Assembly: GCA_029718625.1 (NCBI GenBank)
Contig: CM056380.1
Location: 103,731,893-103,795,892, forward strand
Origin: Synaphobranchus kaupii
Taxonomy: Eukaryota; Chordata; Actinopteri; Anguilliformes; Synaphobranchidae
DNA length: 64,000 nucleotides
Direction: 5' to 3'
In this document: in pieces, positions 1 to 11,670 of the stretch
Position numbering within the stretch: the stretch's first letter is position 1
Layout: each line of letters begins with the position of its first letter
Made by a program: the position numbers and the translations under genes
The notes under the pieces: model-generated
What the model saw: only the letters and a program-made list of their open reading frames with translations
The model's database searches: none
Told to the model about the DNA's origin: nothing

Positions 1-195
1 ACCCTTTGTGATAGGTGTCACGGGATCTTTAATGACCACAGTGAGTCAGGACCTTGGTTTAACATCTCATCTGAAAGACGGCATCCCCTACAGCACAGTG
101 TCCCATCACTGCACTGGGGCATTGGGGTTTGTTTGACCAGAGGGAAGACTGCCCCCTACTGGCCCACCTACACCACTTTGAGGTGATCTCCCCCA
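1..195. repeat. Teleost interspersed repeat fragment
   Basis: The segment reads through a run (gatctttaatgaccacag, then cagcacagtgtccc, tgcactggggcatt and gactgccccctactggcc) that I recognise as a dispersed sequence common in fish genomes. The window edge cuts it. It has no open frame of note. Identification is from memory of the motif order, so the family name is left open. Confidence 0.4.
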
Positions 196-1767
196 GCAAA
201 AGCCTCTCCAGCTCCGCCGACTCAGCCACGCCGACCCGCTCTGCAGTTCACCGCCGCTCTCCGCTTGTCAGACCCGGAGGTGATACATTACAATGCAGGA
301 AAAACCCTGGACACTGACCCTTCCTCAGTCTCATGCTGTAGTGGAGAGCCTATCTGAGTGACGCCAGGGGATCTAGCCACAGGAGTTGTGGGGCCTAAGT
401 GGCTGCTGTTTTGACGATAGTAGCCCTCACAGGGTCCACTGCATTGTCTGCATCTGCAGCTGATTTCCTCCTGATGCCAGCGCTTTTTAGAACGCTTCTT
501 GGCCGCGGGCCTCTGCGTGTGCAGTTCCCCCATCATGCTCCGTACAAACTGGTTGCCCAGGTGGGATGTCCCCCGCGAACAAGCCACCACCTACCGAATC
601 CTGCGCTCCTCTCAGCATAATAAATGCTGAAGTGAGCACAACACCAAAAAGCCACGGAATTGAACAGTAAGACTGCAGGGTAACGAGGGGGTGGGGGAGC
701 CTAAGGTAGTATATGCCCTCACGGACACATAGGCTCCTTTCGGCATTTAAATATTTATATGAACTACAATAATATGTCATGGTTTCTAGCAGCCTCTGCT
801 GTTTCTGCGTTCGGTTTTTCTTTTGGCATCGCTGGGACGTTCTATTGGATTTTTTCCACCATTTCGTTATTTGAATCTCGCCCGGCAATTATTCCTTTCA
901 CCTGTTTTTGATTTCCTGCCGGTTATAAATAGCCCAGGACTTCCGCATTTACGACGCTTCCATATTGTCTTTTGTTTTTACAAGGAAAGCCGGTACGGTA
1001 GAGGACAGACAGCTCGAGTTGGAGCACTTTGCCTTCAACATTAAATTGTTGACGCAACGCTGGACTTGACTCGGATGTCTTAGAGTGGTAGGAATTCTCA
1101 GTCTCTTAAAAGAACTCTCTGTCTTTGTTTTGTGAGTTTACCTGTCTCTCTAGTGCGAGGCAGGACTCTTTGCCGTTTCAGTTTTTGTTTTATCCTCTTT
1201 GTAACACTGCTTTCATTTACGAGAGCAAGAGGTTGTTTCCTTGGATTTTCTAATTTCTAAGCGCTCTAGCTCTTGAGCCTTTTTCGCACTTTCAGATCCC
1301 TACTGTCGCGCCTGGTCCTTCGACCCAGTCACCTTACATAATAATAATAACGTGTAAGTACAAGAACCACAATATTGGGATCCGCCAAGTTACAGCTTTC
1401 CTACATAAGTAACCACAATGACCACAGACTCTCAGCCCTTAAAAACATTAACTTCTCTATGTTCTGACCTCATGTAACTACACAGCATTCAGATACAACT
1501 TCACACATCCACACAGTAACGCCCCAAACTTGGGATATTTTGCCATTTTTCTACTTCTTCTTTAGTTTCTTCTTCTTCTCCTCCTCATTCTTCTTCTTCC
1601 CATTTTTCCTGCCGTACCCTCAAAGAATAATTCTCCCTATTAGATAACAACATCACATACCTGCTCTCCCAAGCTTATCGACCAATAAAAGCACTTCAAA
1701 CTAATGTGGACACATCGCAGAATCACAGACAAAACAGATATATGGCGTGGTGTTTTCCATGAAGCTA
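196..1767. other. No gene seen; possible LTR-like promoter remnant
   Basis: No supported coding sequence; open frames on both strands lack recognisable domains and overlap each other. Around 920-935 there is a TATA-like box (ggttataaatagccc) followed at about 1040 by an ATTAAA signal and then pyrimidine-rich sequence with aataataataa near 1340. This order resembles the R-U5 part of a retroelement LTR, but I find no matching ends or target duplication. Confidence 0.3.
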
Positions 1768-1960
1768 CTGTGGCCTACTGGTTAGAGTTGCTGTCTCTCA
1801 CACAGAGGATTGGTGGGTTCGAGCCCAACAGGCCGCAAGTTTATTTTCGACAAAAACAATGTACAACTGTTATACTTTTCATTTATTAGACTTATTTTCA
1901 CATTAACAAACATATTTTTATTGCAAAGGCAAAAGACGTTTCCAATATTAGCCTAACTGT
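1768..1960 (+). mobile_element. tRNA-headed SINE, copy 1
   Basis: A tRNA-like head with an A-box-like segment (tggcctactggttagagt) and a B-box-like segment (ggttcgagccc) is followed by a body containing ttttcgacaaaaacaatg and ttattttcacattaa. The same head plus body recurs at 20310-20490 and 20618-20780, and more weakly on the minus strand at 62224-62400. It is not a tRNA gene because the acceptor stem does not pair and the body continues as a dispersed repeat. RNA polymerase III transcription through the A and B boxes is expected for the class. Confidence 0.65.
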
Positions 1961-2069
1961 TTCACTTGTACTACAGTGAAATGGTGAAAGTCAGATGATA
2001 CCATTTCCAGTAACATTACGCAGTATGGAGACAAATGGCCTATAGCCTATATCACGTGACTGTACCAAC

Positions 2070-2160
2070 ACTCTTCAAGGCTTAGCATGCGAGAGATCTG
2101 GGTTCGATCCCCGCCGGGTATTAAAGTGTCATTTCATTTTGGACTAAGACATTGTGCACA
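2070..2160 (+). mobile_element. tRNA-like SINE head, different tail
   Basis: A B-box-like ggttcgatccc and a short upstream segment (gcttagcatgcgagagatct) look like the 3' half of a tRNA-derived head. The tail (ttaaagtgtcatttcatttt) differs from the other SINEs in the window, so this is a fragment or another subfamily. Confidence 0.35.
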
Positions 2161-2519
2161 TGTTCTGGTTTTCTGTGTTTGCATCTAGCCTATTGTGCAT
2201 GCATGTCTCCACATACCCTTGGTTAATTCATTTACATGCTTCTTCGTGATCCATAGATCAGGTGGTGCTGTTCATTGTATTTCATTAGAAATTAAATACG
2301 GCTCATCTACAAACTCTTTTGATGTAATTGTAATTAATCGGTAATAGGAGAAATTCTCATTCTTGTCATTCAGGAGTTCTCATTCTCGTCAGTACAGGGC
2401 GTTATGGTTACGCGAATGCCTGCATGCATTTATTTGGAATGCATGTACTATTCTGTATGCATGTCTCTCTCTATGTCATTATTATCTTCATGCATTATTC
2501 ATCATTAGTTAGCTACCAA

Positions 2520-3710
2520 AAATAAGTGATATCTGATCAAAAATGTCTCTGACGTAAAAAAAGCTACTAAGTTACTCACGCAGAACCAACAGATCGCTGT
2601 CTATAAGTCCTTAATTCCAACTTGCAAAAACCAGGCCTGCCTTTAAAAGTGTTGATATCAAAATGTGACCAAGCAATGCTATCCAAAATTTCCTAAATTA
2701 TTTAATGCAACTTGGCCCTGTGTTTCTTCATCTTACCATCTCAAGAGAATGTGGTCAATGAAACTGTATGTTCCACATCAAACTGCAAAATGAGAATAAT
2801 TTATAGTGGAAATACTCTGATTCAGATGTGTTGCACATAGAAATTAAACAGAAAAAATACTACACTATAGGGCATGTTTGGACAATTGTCTGCATCCACT
2901 GCTTTGGGTCTATGAAAAGCACAGAATGAATGAAATGCATTATTATTATTATTATTATTATGTATTTATTGATTTGGAATATTTGTATTTCTATCAAAAC
3001 CTGTGTGGTCCTACAGAGCACAAATATCCTTGTGTTCACAAAATTCTCTTCGCAAATATCATAACTATTATTATGTTAAGAAAATTAGTACTATTACTTA
3101 TTTGCCATCATCTGACCCACAAACATGTCTGGATACGTTTGTAAAAATGCTATATGTACGCTATTTTCTAGGTAAAAATATTACTAATTTTTATCTGCAT
3201 TTATTTATTCATCCCCCCCTTTCTCTATTGTACATGTTTCTTGATATAAATGTCTGTTTGTGAATTGTAAAGAAATCTGTAGCAGCAGTTAACATTTTAA
3301 AACCTGTACATTTTCTAAAGTAAGCTTGCCAACAAACTATAACCATATCATTTCTGATGTAATTATTCATCAACTGTTAAAAACATTAATTGAAATCATA
3401 TGTTGTTCCATGAGGCACAATCTGTTCACATGCTAAGATGAAGAAACACAGGGCCAAGTTGCATTAAATAATTTAGGAAAGTTTGGATAGCATTGCTTTG
3501 GAATAGAGCTAGTTTATTTAGTGTGAGGTACGATAGGCAATATTGTTAGTTGTCACTTGGCCACATTTTGATATCAATACTTTTAAAGGCAGGCCTAGTT
3601 TTTGCAAATTGGAATTAAGGACTTATAGACAGCGCAATGTAGGCTATGCATGAGTAACTTGGCTTTTTTTAAAAAGTCGGAGACGTTTGTGATCAGATAT
3701 GATATCATGT
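2520..3710. repeat. Fold-back element with ~200-bp inverted arms
   Basis: The left arm (about 2526-2742) and right arm (about 3432-3705) are reverse complements. For example ctgtctataagtccttaatt near 2599 pairs with its complement near 3620, and ccctgtgtttcttcatctta near 2715 pairs with sequence near 3437. The right arm carries an insertion of about 70 bp relative to the left. The ~690-bp loop contains a (TTA)n tract at 2940-2961 and no coding sequence. No clear target duplication was found, so it could be a foldback transposon or an inverted duplication. Confidence 0.7.
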
Positions 3711-3945
3711 GTAAGTAGAAATCCAAAAAAGTGTATATTATATTATACACAAATAGAAAAATGTATGAGATGCAGTGGACATCCAGCATTGCGTATAACG
3801 TGACATGGTGTCCGCCCTGCAGGGGTGGTTAATTTGCTATTCAGTGTCCTAGAAGCTCACGCTCTCAGCGAAGATGACCCATACAGTGGTGTGTTGACCG
3901 TAAAGAAATAGAATTTGTGATTTTTGGCTTGTTCTATTGTTCCAG

Positions 3946-6900
3946 GAGGTGGGAAACATGTATGAGCTCTACCACACAAGAAACAACATCCATTGCAAAG
4001 CCTGCCAGCATAAGGTCTCCAGCGCTATTGACACAATGTGAGTATATTCCCTCAAATTAGGACTACAGAACATCTGGATTTTATTTGTATATATACAGAG
4101 TCCAAAATTAACACCCGCCAAGCACCAAATGCGGATATAATATATGGTACATTATGATGTACTGTTTTATTGGACACTGTACTTCAAGCATGAAATATAT
4201 ACAGTGCCCTCTACTATTATTGGCACCCCTGGTAAAGATGAGTAAAAAGGATTATAAAACATTCACCATATGGTGAATTATCTTAATCTTACACTGGAAA
4301 AATGAGAAAAATCCAACCTTTAATTGAAGTGATTTTATTATGAGAAAAAAATCCCTCATCAAGAAATAATTATTTTTAACAAAACCATGTTTGCCACAAT
4401 TATTGGCACCCCTGCATTTATATATAGAATAAAGTCAGACCTTTGATGACTTAGAGCCATTTAGCCAACCATTTGTTCCATACTGTTCCAGTGTATTTTA
4501 CAGCTAAATCTAGTCCCACCCCCCAATTCCCATAGAGATCCATTCAAATGCAGAGATGTTATAGTATCGCTTGTAAGAGTACCAGAAAATAAGATATCAA
4601 GAGTCTTTTGGTTTTGTTGGATCACAGACATCAGGAAGTCATGGCATGCAAAGGATATGCAACCAAATATTAAAAATGATTATTTTATTCTATAAATGCA
4701 GGGGTGCCAATAATTGTGGCACACGTGGTTTTGTTAAAAATAATTATTTCTTGATGAGGGATTTTTTTTTCTCATAATAAATTTACTTCAATTACAGGTT
4801 GGATTTTTCTCATTTTGTCAGTGTGAGATTAAGCAAATTCACCAAACGGTGAATATTTATATCCTTTTTTACTCATCTTTACCAGGTGCGCCAATAATAG
4901 TGGAGGGCACTGTATATACACAGACACACACAGTGCCCTCCATAATGTTTGCATATTTTTTTCTTGATTTGGTTATGTACAATGGGGGGCTATGTATAAA
5001 AAGTGCTGCAATTTCTACATGTTTAAATGTATAAAAAATACCCTTTAATAAAAGCTGAGAATCTGCACTTTAACCACATGTGAATAGTTTGATTACAAAT
5101 TGTGGAGTACCGAGCCAAATCAAGGAAATAAATATGTCTTTGTCCCCAACATTATGGATGGCACTGTATATAAAGCAGCAGACAGAAGACCATAACTTTC
5201 ATCAGTATTTTAACCTGATTCTGAGCTGGCTTCATTTTCCTTTTCCAGGATAGTGGATGCTTTCATTAAAGCTGATGGGGTCCTGAAGATTTCAGACTCT
5301 TTATTAGATGTGAAGAAGCACACAAAGTTGACAGGTATTTTTGTTTGTTTATTTTTCTCTTTAAAACTACATTTATTCATAACAATCTTTCACATCATCT
5401 GTGACAACTTAACTGAGTGTCTGAAAGATGTTAAGATGTGCTCCTTTTTCCACATGTTGGATACCTGTTTAAGCACCAGTATCACAGATACAAGTCCTCT
5501 GGGAAACAACCATGCTATAGTATATAAAATACATAGAATTTCAGCAGCTAGATTAACATTGTAGTCTTTTACCCAAGTATGTTTTAATTTAGTGTGGTAA
5601 CTCCACATGGAAGACCTGCAAATGGATTTACTGTACTTCATAAAAAGTACCAATGGTAAATTTGTCTTAAATGTTTTCTTTGCTTCTTAATTTTAATTAT
5701 CCACACATTAAGAAGACAAACTAAATAAAATAAGAACATTGAGCTTGGCGTGGATATATGGTGCACATCATTTATTTCTGACGTCCCCTTCTAATGCTTC
5801 TTCATTTCTCAGATGGGATCTACCAAAAGATCCTGCATTTGGATGTGAAAGAGGAGCTGGATGCCAGAGACAAAGAGAACCTCATAGAGGCTCAGAAAAT
5901 CCTGCAGAGAATCGAAAACCGTGACCTGTACAAATGTGTTTGTGAAATTTATTTCACAGAAGAGGAACACAACCCGATCACAAAGGTAAATCAGGAGTGT
6001 TAAGAGGACTGTGTGTAATTGCATGTTGTGTGATCCTACTGTACTTGGATGGATGTCACCAGCACCTAACAAAGGTCTGTGTCAAATGCATTTCTGCCAC
6101 ACAAGTCTTAGCTGGAGCTATCTGGTACCCTGGGTATTATGAGCATCGCGAACGAAGTGTGCATAGCAAGTTCTGTCAGGAAACTCTTGCTGCCCATCTC
6201 CCAACTGTGCAGTCTCCAGCTCCAATTTTTGTACAACATGGTGGCAGCACAAAACTGCTCTTCCGCGGCTTCAAAACACTGTCACAAGCCCATGTAAAGT
6301 CAATGGGCGACATCAGTCACGTTGTCCACATTTCTACAGTTAAAAGCAGCATCAGATCAGCTTACCTGCAAAGCCGGTCTCCACCATGTACAAGTGACCC
6401 TGTATATGTCAGTGGTGGCAAGCCAAGAACAAAGGTCTGGTTTTCCGCAAGACCGTGTGAGTGCTGCCTGAGCTGTGCCACCGACCAGTACAAGGCACAC
6501 TCCCTCTGCATAGGTCCTGCTAAAACTGCTGTCTGTGTGAGCCTGCTGCAGGAGCGCACTTCCTGTTTGGAGGTAGAGTTGGTGGAAGAGTTGTCGGGAG
6601 TTTGGAAAGCATGGAGGAGGATCGTATTGTGCTTCAGTGTGTAATCGATATTGGTTAAGAGTTCTAAAAATCCGTATCATAAACCAGTAAGATGGATTCG
6701 CTCCCAAGGTGAAAATCTTTGTTGCCGCTGGGGGGCACAGAGGGAATTTTCCACTTTTTCCTCAATTAAGCACTCGGCTAGCCCTTGCTGATTGGGTTTT
6801 TTTGTGGTTTTTCACTCTCACAGGAGTAAACCTAACAGCCGTAAGAGTTCACCTACATTATTAATTGGCTAATCGTAATTTCCATACCGTTCCAGCATAA

Positions 6901-8721
6901 TTTACAGCTAAATCTAGTCCCACCCCCCAATTCCCATAGAGATCCATTCAAATGCAGAGACGTTATAGTGTCACTTGAGTACCAGAAAATAAGATATCAA
7001 GTCTTTAGATATTGTTGGGTCACAGACATCAGGAAGTCATGGCATGCAAAGCCAAATGATACGCGACCAAATATTAAAAATTTAAAGGCACAGTCAACTT
7101 AGTGTATGTAAACTTCTGACCCACTGGAATTGTGATAGTGAATTAAAAGTGAAATAATCTGTCTGTAAACAATTGTTGGAAAAATTACTTGTGTCATGCA
7201 CAAAGTAGATGTCCTAACTGACTTGCCAACACTATAGTTTGCAAACATGAAATCTGTGGAGTGGTTAAAAATGAGTTGTAATAACTTCAACCTAAGTGTA
7301 TGTAAACTTCTGACTTCAACTGTATTTCTCCACCATCTGGACTCATATCATGGCCAGGTAACTACACAACCCAAAGTTCTACCAAAGTTCAATTTTGCTT
7401 TAAATTCTGTTCAGCTCGATTTGAATAGTCCTGTTAAATGCAATGCTCTGCTCATATTAGTTCAATTAAAACAGTTCCCTGCTGGACTTAATTCCTTGTT
7501 CATATTAATCAGTTCAACTTCATTTTCTAGTTATTCTTATTATTGTCTTCACACTCCTGACAGTAATCTTATCTGACTGGCTAGCAAGCAGAGTTATTTG
7601 GCTAAATAGCCAGCATAGGTTACCAAACTACTTTATCTTGTCCCCTTAATTATTGAGTAATTTTTTGCAGTCAAGACATTGATAAATCAGTATTGAAGAT
7701 AGGAAATCCTAAGGCTGGTTTGTCCACAATAGCCTTGATCGTGGTACAGATTGATGCATTTCAGAATGGAAAATAAATTGCTTGTCGCTGCCCAGTCTCT
7801 GTTTTGGGTTATTGAAGGTAACAGTATGTAGTAGCCTATTGGCAGACATTGCATGAAGGACTGCCATTTTCTAAAGCTTTATTTCTGTTTTGGGTCCCAT
7901 TTTTCAATCGAATAACCGGCCAATAAAATTATAATTGAGCTGTATTGACATAATGGGAAATGTAAATAAACAATGAAGTATGTCCCATATCTCTGTGGCT
8001 CTGAGGTGCAAAGCCAGGTTTGAGGAATTTCCTTTATTCATTTTATCTTTCAGAAAGACAAGGAGGAATTGGAAAAAGAACTAGGAGAACATATTGAAAC
8101 AAGAGTGAGTTCAGTCAGTTTCTTTCATTCATAAAAACAACTGAAATGTTAAATTTGTTTTAAAAAAGTGTTAAGAATGTATTGGGTTTTATCTCCTTTC
8201 AATGAGATCCTGGAGAGGACTTATGGGATGAAGGGAGTCGACCCAATTGAGCAAATCAATTTCTACACAAAGCGCGAGCCTAACGAAGCCCGAAAACTGA
8301 AGAGAAGGAATGTGAGCCATTTTAAATTTAAGATACCACTAAAAGGAATATGTGGCTGACAAATGTACACCATCTTTCAATTTTACAGTCTTACATATTA
8401 AGACATAACTAACCCTCATGTAGTCCTCACCAATTCCTAACATTAGATAACTATAACCTGATGTGATGCATAACATAACAAATGTTACTTTGTCATTATT
8501 TATTCAACTAAAAATAAGCCAACCTGGAAATTACTGCAAACCGGATCAAATCAAATCTAACTTACATTCTATCTCCCTAGATCTCCCAGCTCCTCCCAAA
8601 TGTCTTTATGGAGAAGGTGCTCCACATTTACTGCAAGAAACCAAGGTTGAATAAGGAAGAAACTGGAGCCCTCGAGAAAAAGGCAAACCAGTGGTGTAAG
8701 AGGAAGGGCTACAAAGAATAA
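3946..8721 (+). CDS. SAMHD1-like dNTP triphosphohydrolase, gene A, 3' six exons
   Basis: Exons: 3946-4037, 5249-5334, 5813-5985, 8054-8104, 8207-8311, 8581-8721 (stop TAA). All junctions have AG/GT signals and phases join without a break. SAMHD1 hydrolyses dNTPs to deoxynucleosides and triphosphate and limits retroviral and cell dNTP pools. The first exon encodes EVGNMYELYHTRNNIHCKAC and then QHKV, matching human residues about 353-377. Arg366, His370, His376 and Lys377 equivalents are kept, but the Tyr374 equivalent is Cys. Later exons match the C-terminal lobe, including TYGMKGVDPIEQINFYTK and the final ISQLLPNVF segment. Earlier exons (HD core) must lie left of the window. The 17-codon exon at 8054 and the acceptor at 8207 are less certain; the frame is also open upstream of 8207, so a different splice there is possible. 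The gene may be a diverged paralogue. Confidence 0.9.
4202..4912. mobile_element. Tc1-type MITE with ~230-bp inverted ends (TIR type 1)
   Basis: The ends CAGTGCCCTCTACTATTATT and its complement are flanked by TA on both sides, and the inverted arms extend about 230 bp. It lies in the first visible intron of gene A. The centre (about 4436-4682) is a non-coding core that recurs in other elements of the window. There is no transposase, so it is non-autonomous. Confidence 0.85.
4931..5166. mobile_element. Short Tc1-type MITE
   Basis: Ends CAGTGCCCTCCATAATGTTTG-like at 4931 and the complement (ccaacattatggatggcactg) at 5144-5166, with TA at the right border. It is 236 bp, AT-rich, non-coding, and lies in the same intron of gene A. 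The left border abuts a short CA run, so its TA was lost or obscured. Confidence 0.7.
5990..6800. other. Intronic repeat-derived open frame, not a gene
   Basis: A 215-codon frame (5997-6644, +) begins inside the donor region of gene A's exon 5813-5985. It has no recognisable domain, signal or codon bias. The stretch tgtaaagtcaatgggcgac near 6295 belongs to a dispersed fish repeat I recognise. Overlapping frames on the other strand are equally open. I read it as repeat DNA in the intron. Confidence 0.4.
6878..7322. mobile_element. Truncated Tc1 (salmonid/Sleeping Beauty-type) MITE carrying the shared core
   Basis: From 7085 to 7322 the sequence is the right inverted-repeat region of the Tc1 group that includes Sleeping Beauty (gtatgtaaacttctgaccca near 7105 and a terminal aacttctgacttcaactg next to TA). 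Its left terminal repeat is missing. The part from 6878 to 7083 is the same core found in 4436-4682. No transposase. Confidence 0.75.
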
Positions 8722-10946
8722 CAATCAGATACAATGGTAGTGTCTGAATAATCATCAGCCTGGCATTTTGACACAAGGCCAATAATACATGCTTTATACA
8801 CCATTGCAGAGAAAAGGCTAGGGAAAAGATCTGAAATTCATTATGCACTGACAAAAAAAAAGACACAATTTTGAAAAACGTAAACACATGCATCTGTACT
8901 CAAGTAACAGATGAAAATGGCTATCACAATTCCTGTCTTCCTGGTGAAGAGAAGGGTGTTTTCAGAAGGATGTTTTCACACTAGTATAATCACAGTAATA
9001 CAGAAAAGATCTCTACACATATATATTCATTGTACAATCATACCAATTGAAATGTATATAAAATTCTCTAAATCCTCAAGAGCCAGAGAAGTAGCGGTCT
9101 GCAGCCTCTAACCACTCGGAAGGTCTCGGTTTATCTCTCAGTCAGCCAACGCGAACCAGAGACAAAATATATAATAGCTTGTGTGTACGTGCCTCCCTTC
9201 TATCTATCTTCTCTCTATGACACTGCAGGCCTGTGGCCTCAGTGTAAGTGACACACTTACACCCCAGGCGCAAGGCCCATCTTATCGCAAGAGAGCCAGA
9301 AGAGACACTCCTGAAAACGAGACCACTCTTATTTTTACAATTTTCATTTATGATAAACAACTAACTTCTTTTTATTTTTTCTGGTGTCTAGAAGTTATAT
9401 GATGTTGGGGGAAAAATTATTAGCTGAAACTGTAACAGTGATTAATTTCATGCCATGCCAATTATTTACATCAGATCAATTATTTTATGTTTTTGTTTTC
9501 ACTCAACTTGACTTTCCAATCTGTAAAATAAACAGTAATTATAACAATATTCAATTTTTTTAATATTAACCATTTTTATTTTACCTGTAATTCCGAAATG
9601 ATATTACATAGTATGAATTATCCCATAATGGCTACGTGCAATTGGGAGACTGGAGGCTATTGTCATTTCAATGTAGTTCGTACCTCGCATTCTCCTTTGT
9701 AAGGTACGATTCGCGGGAGGGGCTCGCCTCATGCCTTGTAAAAAGAAGAAACTATGTGCTCAAATTCATATTGGCTAATAGTTATTTTGCCGGGGTAATG
9801 CCACCAATGGCTCTGCGAGAATCTTAGCTTTTAAAACTTTTATTAAAGATGTTAAGAAATGTTTATTTTATTACGGTTGATGGAGGATTACTTTCCGTAC
9901 CGCGGGCGCACTGCTCGGTCTCAGAGGATGTCAAATCACCAAGGCAAGGATGCACCTTGGGGAAAAAAGGAAATAATTACTTTTATGTATGCCCCTGCTG
10001 CCCCCTAGTGGCCGCTTGTGCTCACACTTGGAGGCGCGTTACGCCCGGAACACACTGACAGCGTCTCGCGGAATCACGCGCGCCAGAAGCGAAATCATAC
10101 CGGAAGCGTGCGCCACTCGCGTCCGCGCTTGATACAGTATTTTTTTCGGAGCAAAATGGGCTACGTTACTTGTAACATAATATCGCAATTTTTCAGGTAC
10201 AAAAAAACAAGCTATAGCACACTTGTCAAACCCGCCATGGAAGGTTTTAAATCATAGACATAAAACGAACATAAGTTATTAGCTTACACAGATGTACGTA
10301 GCTTACACCAAAAAGTCTGCGAAAGTTCAGAAGCATTTTAACAGTGTAACAGGGGGTCTATTTTTTAGAGAAATTAAATCAATTTTAAAATAGATTTTAA
10401 TAACATAGAAGGAATTAACACATGTATAGCCACACCTAATAATGATGGCTGTAGGGGCAAAACTTGATTTTGATAACAATATAGCAGCAATTAACACATG
10501 TAGCTATAGCCACACCTAATGATGATGGCTATAGGTATGCAAAACGATATTTTGAAAACAATACCTGCACCATGAACACCTATTTTAACGACATAATGCT
10601 GATTGCTGTTTAAATAGTATAGGTAGGTCTATGCAAAACTATCCCTGAGAATGCTTTCAACTATCGTAACAACAACGGGATCAGTTTATGCATAGTCATG
10701 CATAGAAACGTCCTCGTTTTCAGTAAAGTATCGCATACCAATTTCGGGTTTTTAGTGAAGTAAACATTATCACAATAAAAAAAATAATACTTCCATTGCA
10801 TTCCAAGCTCCTTCTTTTCATATTGTCCCTGTAGAAATAATCCAGCGCGTCATACAGCTCCATGTATTTCTCTACTTAATAGATCTACAATCGTCCACCT
10901 TCTCTCTTTGCTTTCTTTACAGTTTATGTCCGCATCAAGCCTCGTG
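8722..10946. other. 3' flank of gene A and unassigned sequence
   Basis: A possible polyadenylation signal AATAAA lies near 9527. No other gene is supported. 10030-10140 is locally GC-rich with several CGCG sites. Two imperfect copies of a ~75-bp unit (ttaacacatgtatagccaca, then cacctaatgatgatggct) lie in tandem at about 10417-10560. Confidence 0.4.
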
Positions 10947-11052
10947 CACAGCAAAACTGCTGGTGTACATTTAACACCATGGGGTGTTGAAACGATATGG
11001 TATCATATAAACACCATAGGGTGTTAAATATACACCACCATTTTTTGCTGTG
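10947..11052. mobile_element. Small palindromic MITE
   Basis: CACAGCAAAA and ggtgtacatttaacacc at the left are mirrored by ggtgttaaatatacaccacc and TTTTTTGCTGTG at the right. The 106-bp unit folds on itself almost completely and has no coding capacity. Confidence 0.6.
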
Positions 11053-11132
11053 TGTCACGTGCAGTTGTTTAGACTACGATTTATTTCGCCAGGTTTGACA
11101 CTTGATTGTAAATGCATGATAAGCCTATATAA

Positions 11133-11662
11133 CAGTGGTGGCTCCTGAGCTGAAAACTTCCCTTTAAACTGATTGGTCCTAATCTTTTTTTTCAATAATT
11201 TTCCTTGATTAACAAGTGTGCCAATGATCTGAATAATCAATTTTCAGGGGAAGACAGCTTCATTCTTCACATCATATTAGGGAGATTAAACGGAAAAGTA
11301 CACTTTACGAAAAAAGCACAACCTGCAATAAAAAATAATTTAACAAAAGCTGAGCTTTATGATCGTTTAATTTCAATGAATATTTTCGGAATTAGAGTGC
11401 GGAGAACGAAGAGCACATGTATCCACAATTATAATGTTGATTAAAATGTGCACAATTTTGCGATGCAAGTTAAAATAATTTAATTACGTGCATAATACCC
11501 TAATTGAGGAGAACTGGCTACATTTGATGGCAATGAGTAATTTGTGAATTGAACGCTGATGAAGCCTATTGGTAATCAAGGAAACTGATTGAAAAATTGA
11601 TTATTGGTCTCAATCATTTAAGTTTTCTGCCTCCTCAATTTTCAGCTCAGGAGCCGCCACTG
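11133..11662. mobile_element. hAT-type MITE with perfect 8-bp target duplication
   Basis: Ends CAGTGGTGGCTCCTGAGCTG and its near-perfect complement cagctcaggagccgccactg are flanked on both sides by CTATATAA (11125-11132 and 11663-11670). An 8-bp duplication with CAG-type ends is diagnostic of the hAT superfamily. The 530-bp interior has no transposase. Confidence 0.9.
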
Positions 11663-11670
11663 CTATATAA

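Noticed and set aside
1770..1850. tRNA gene
   Set aside because: A- and B-box-like segments are present, but no complete cloverleaf; the head is followed by a dispersed SINE body. The same applies at 20313, 20620 and 62300.
5997..6644. 215-codon open frame as an independent gene
   Set aside because: Starts at a splice donor of gene A, overlaps equally long frames on the other strand, contains dispersed repeat sequence and shows no domain.
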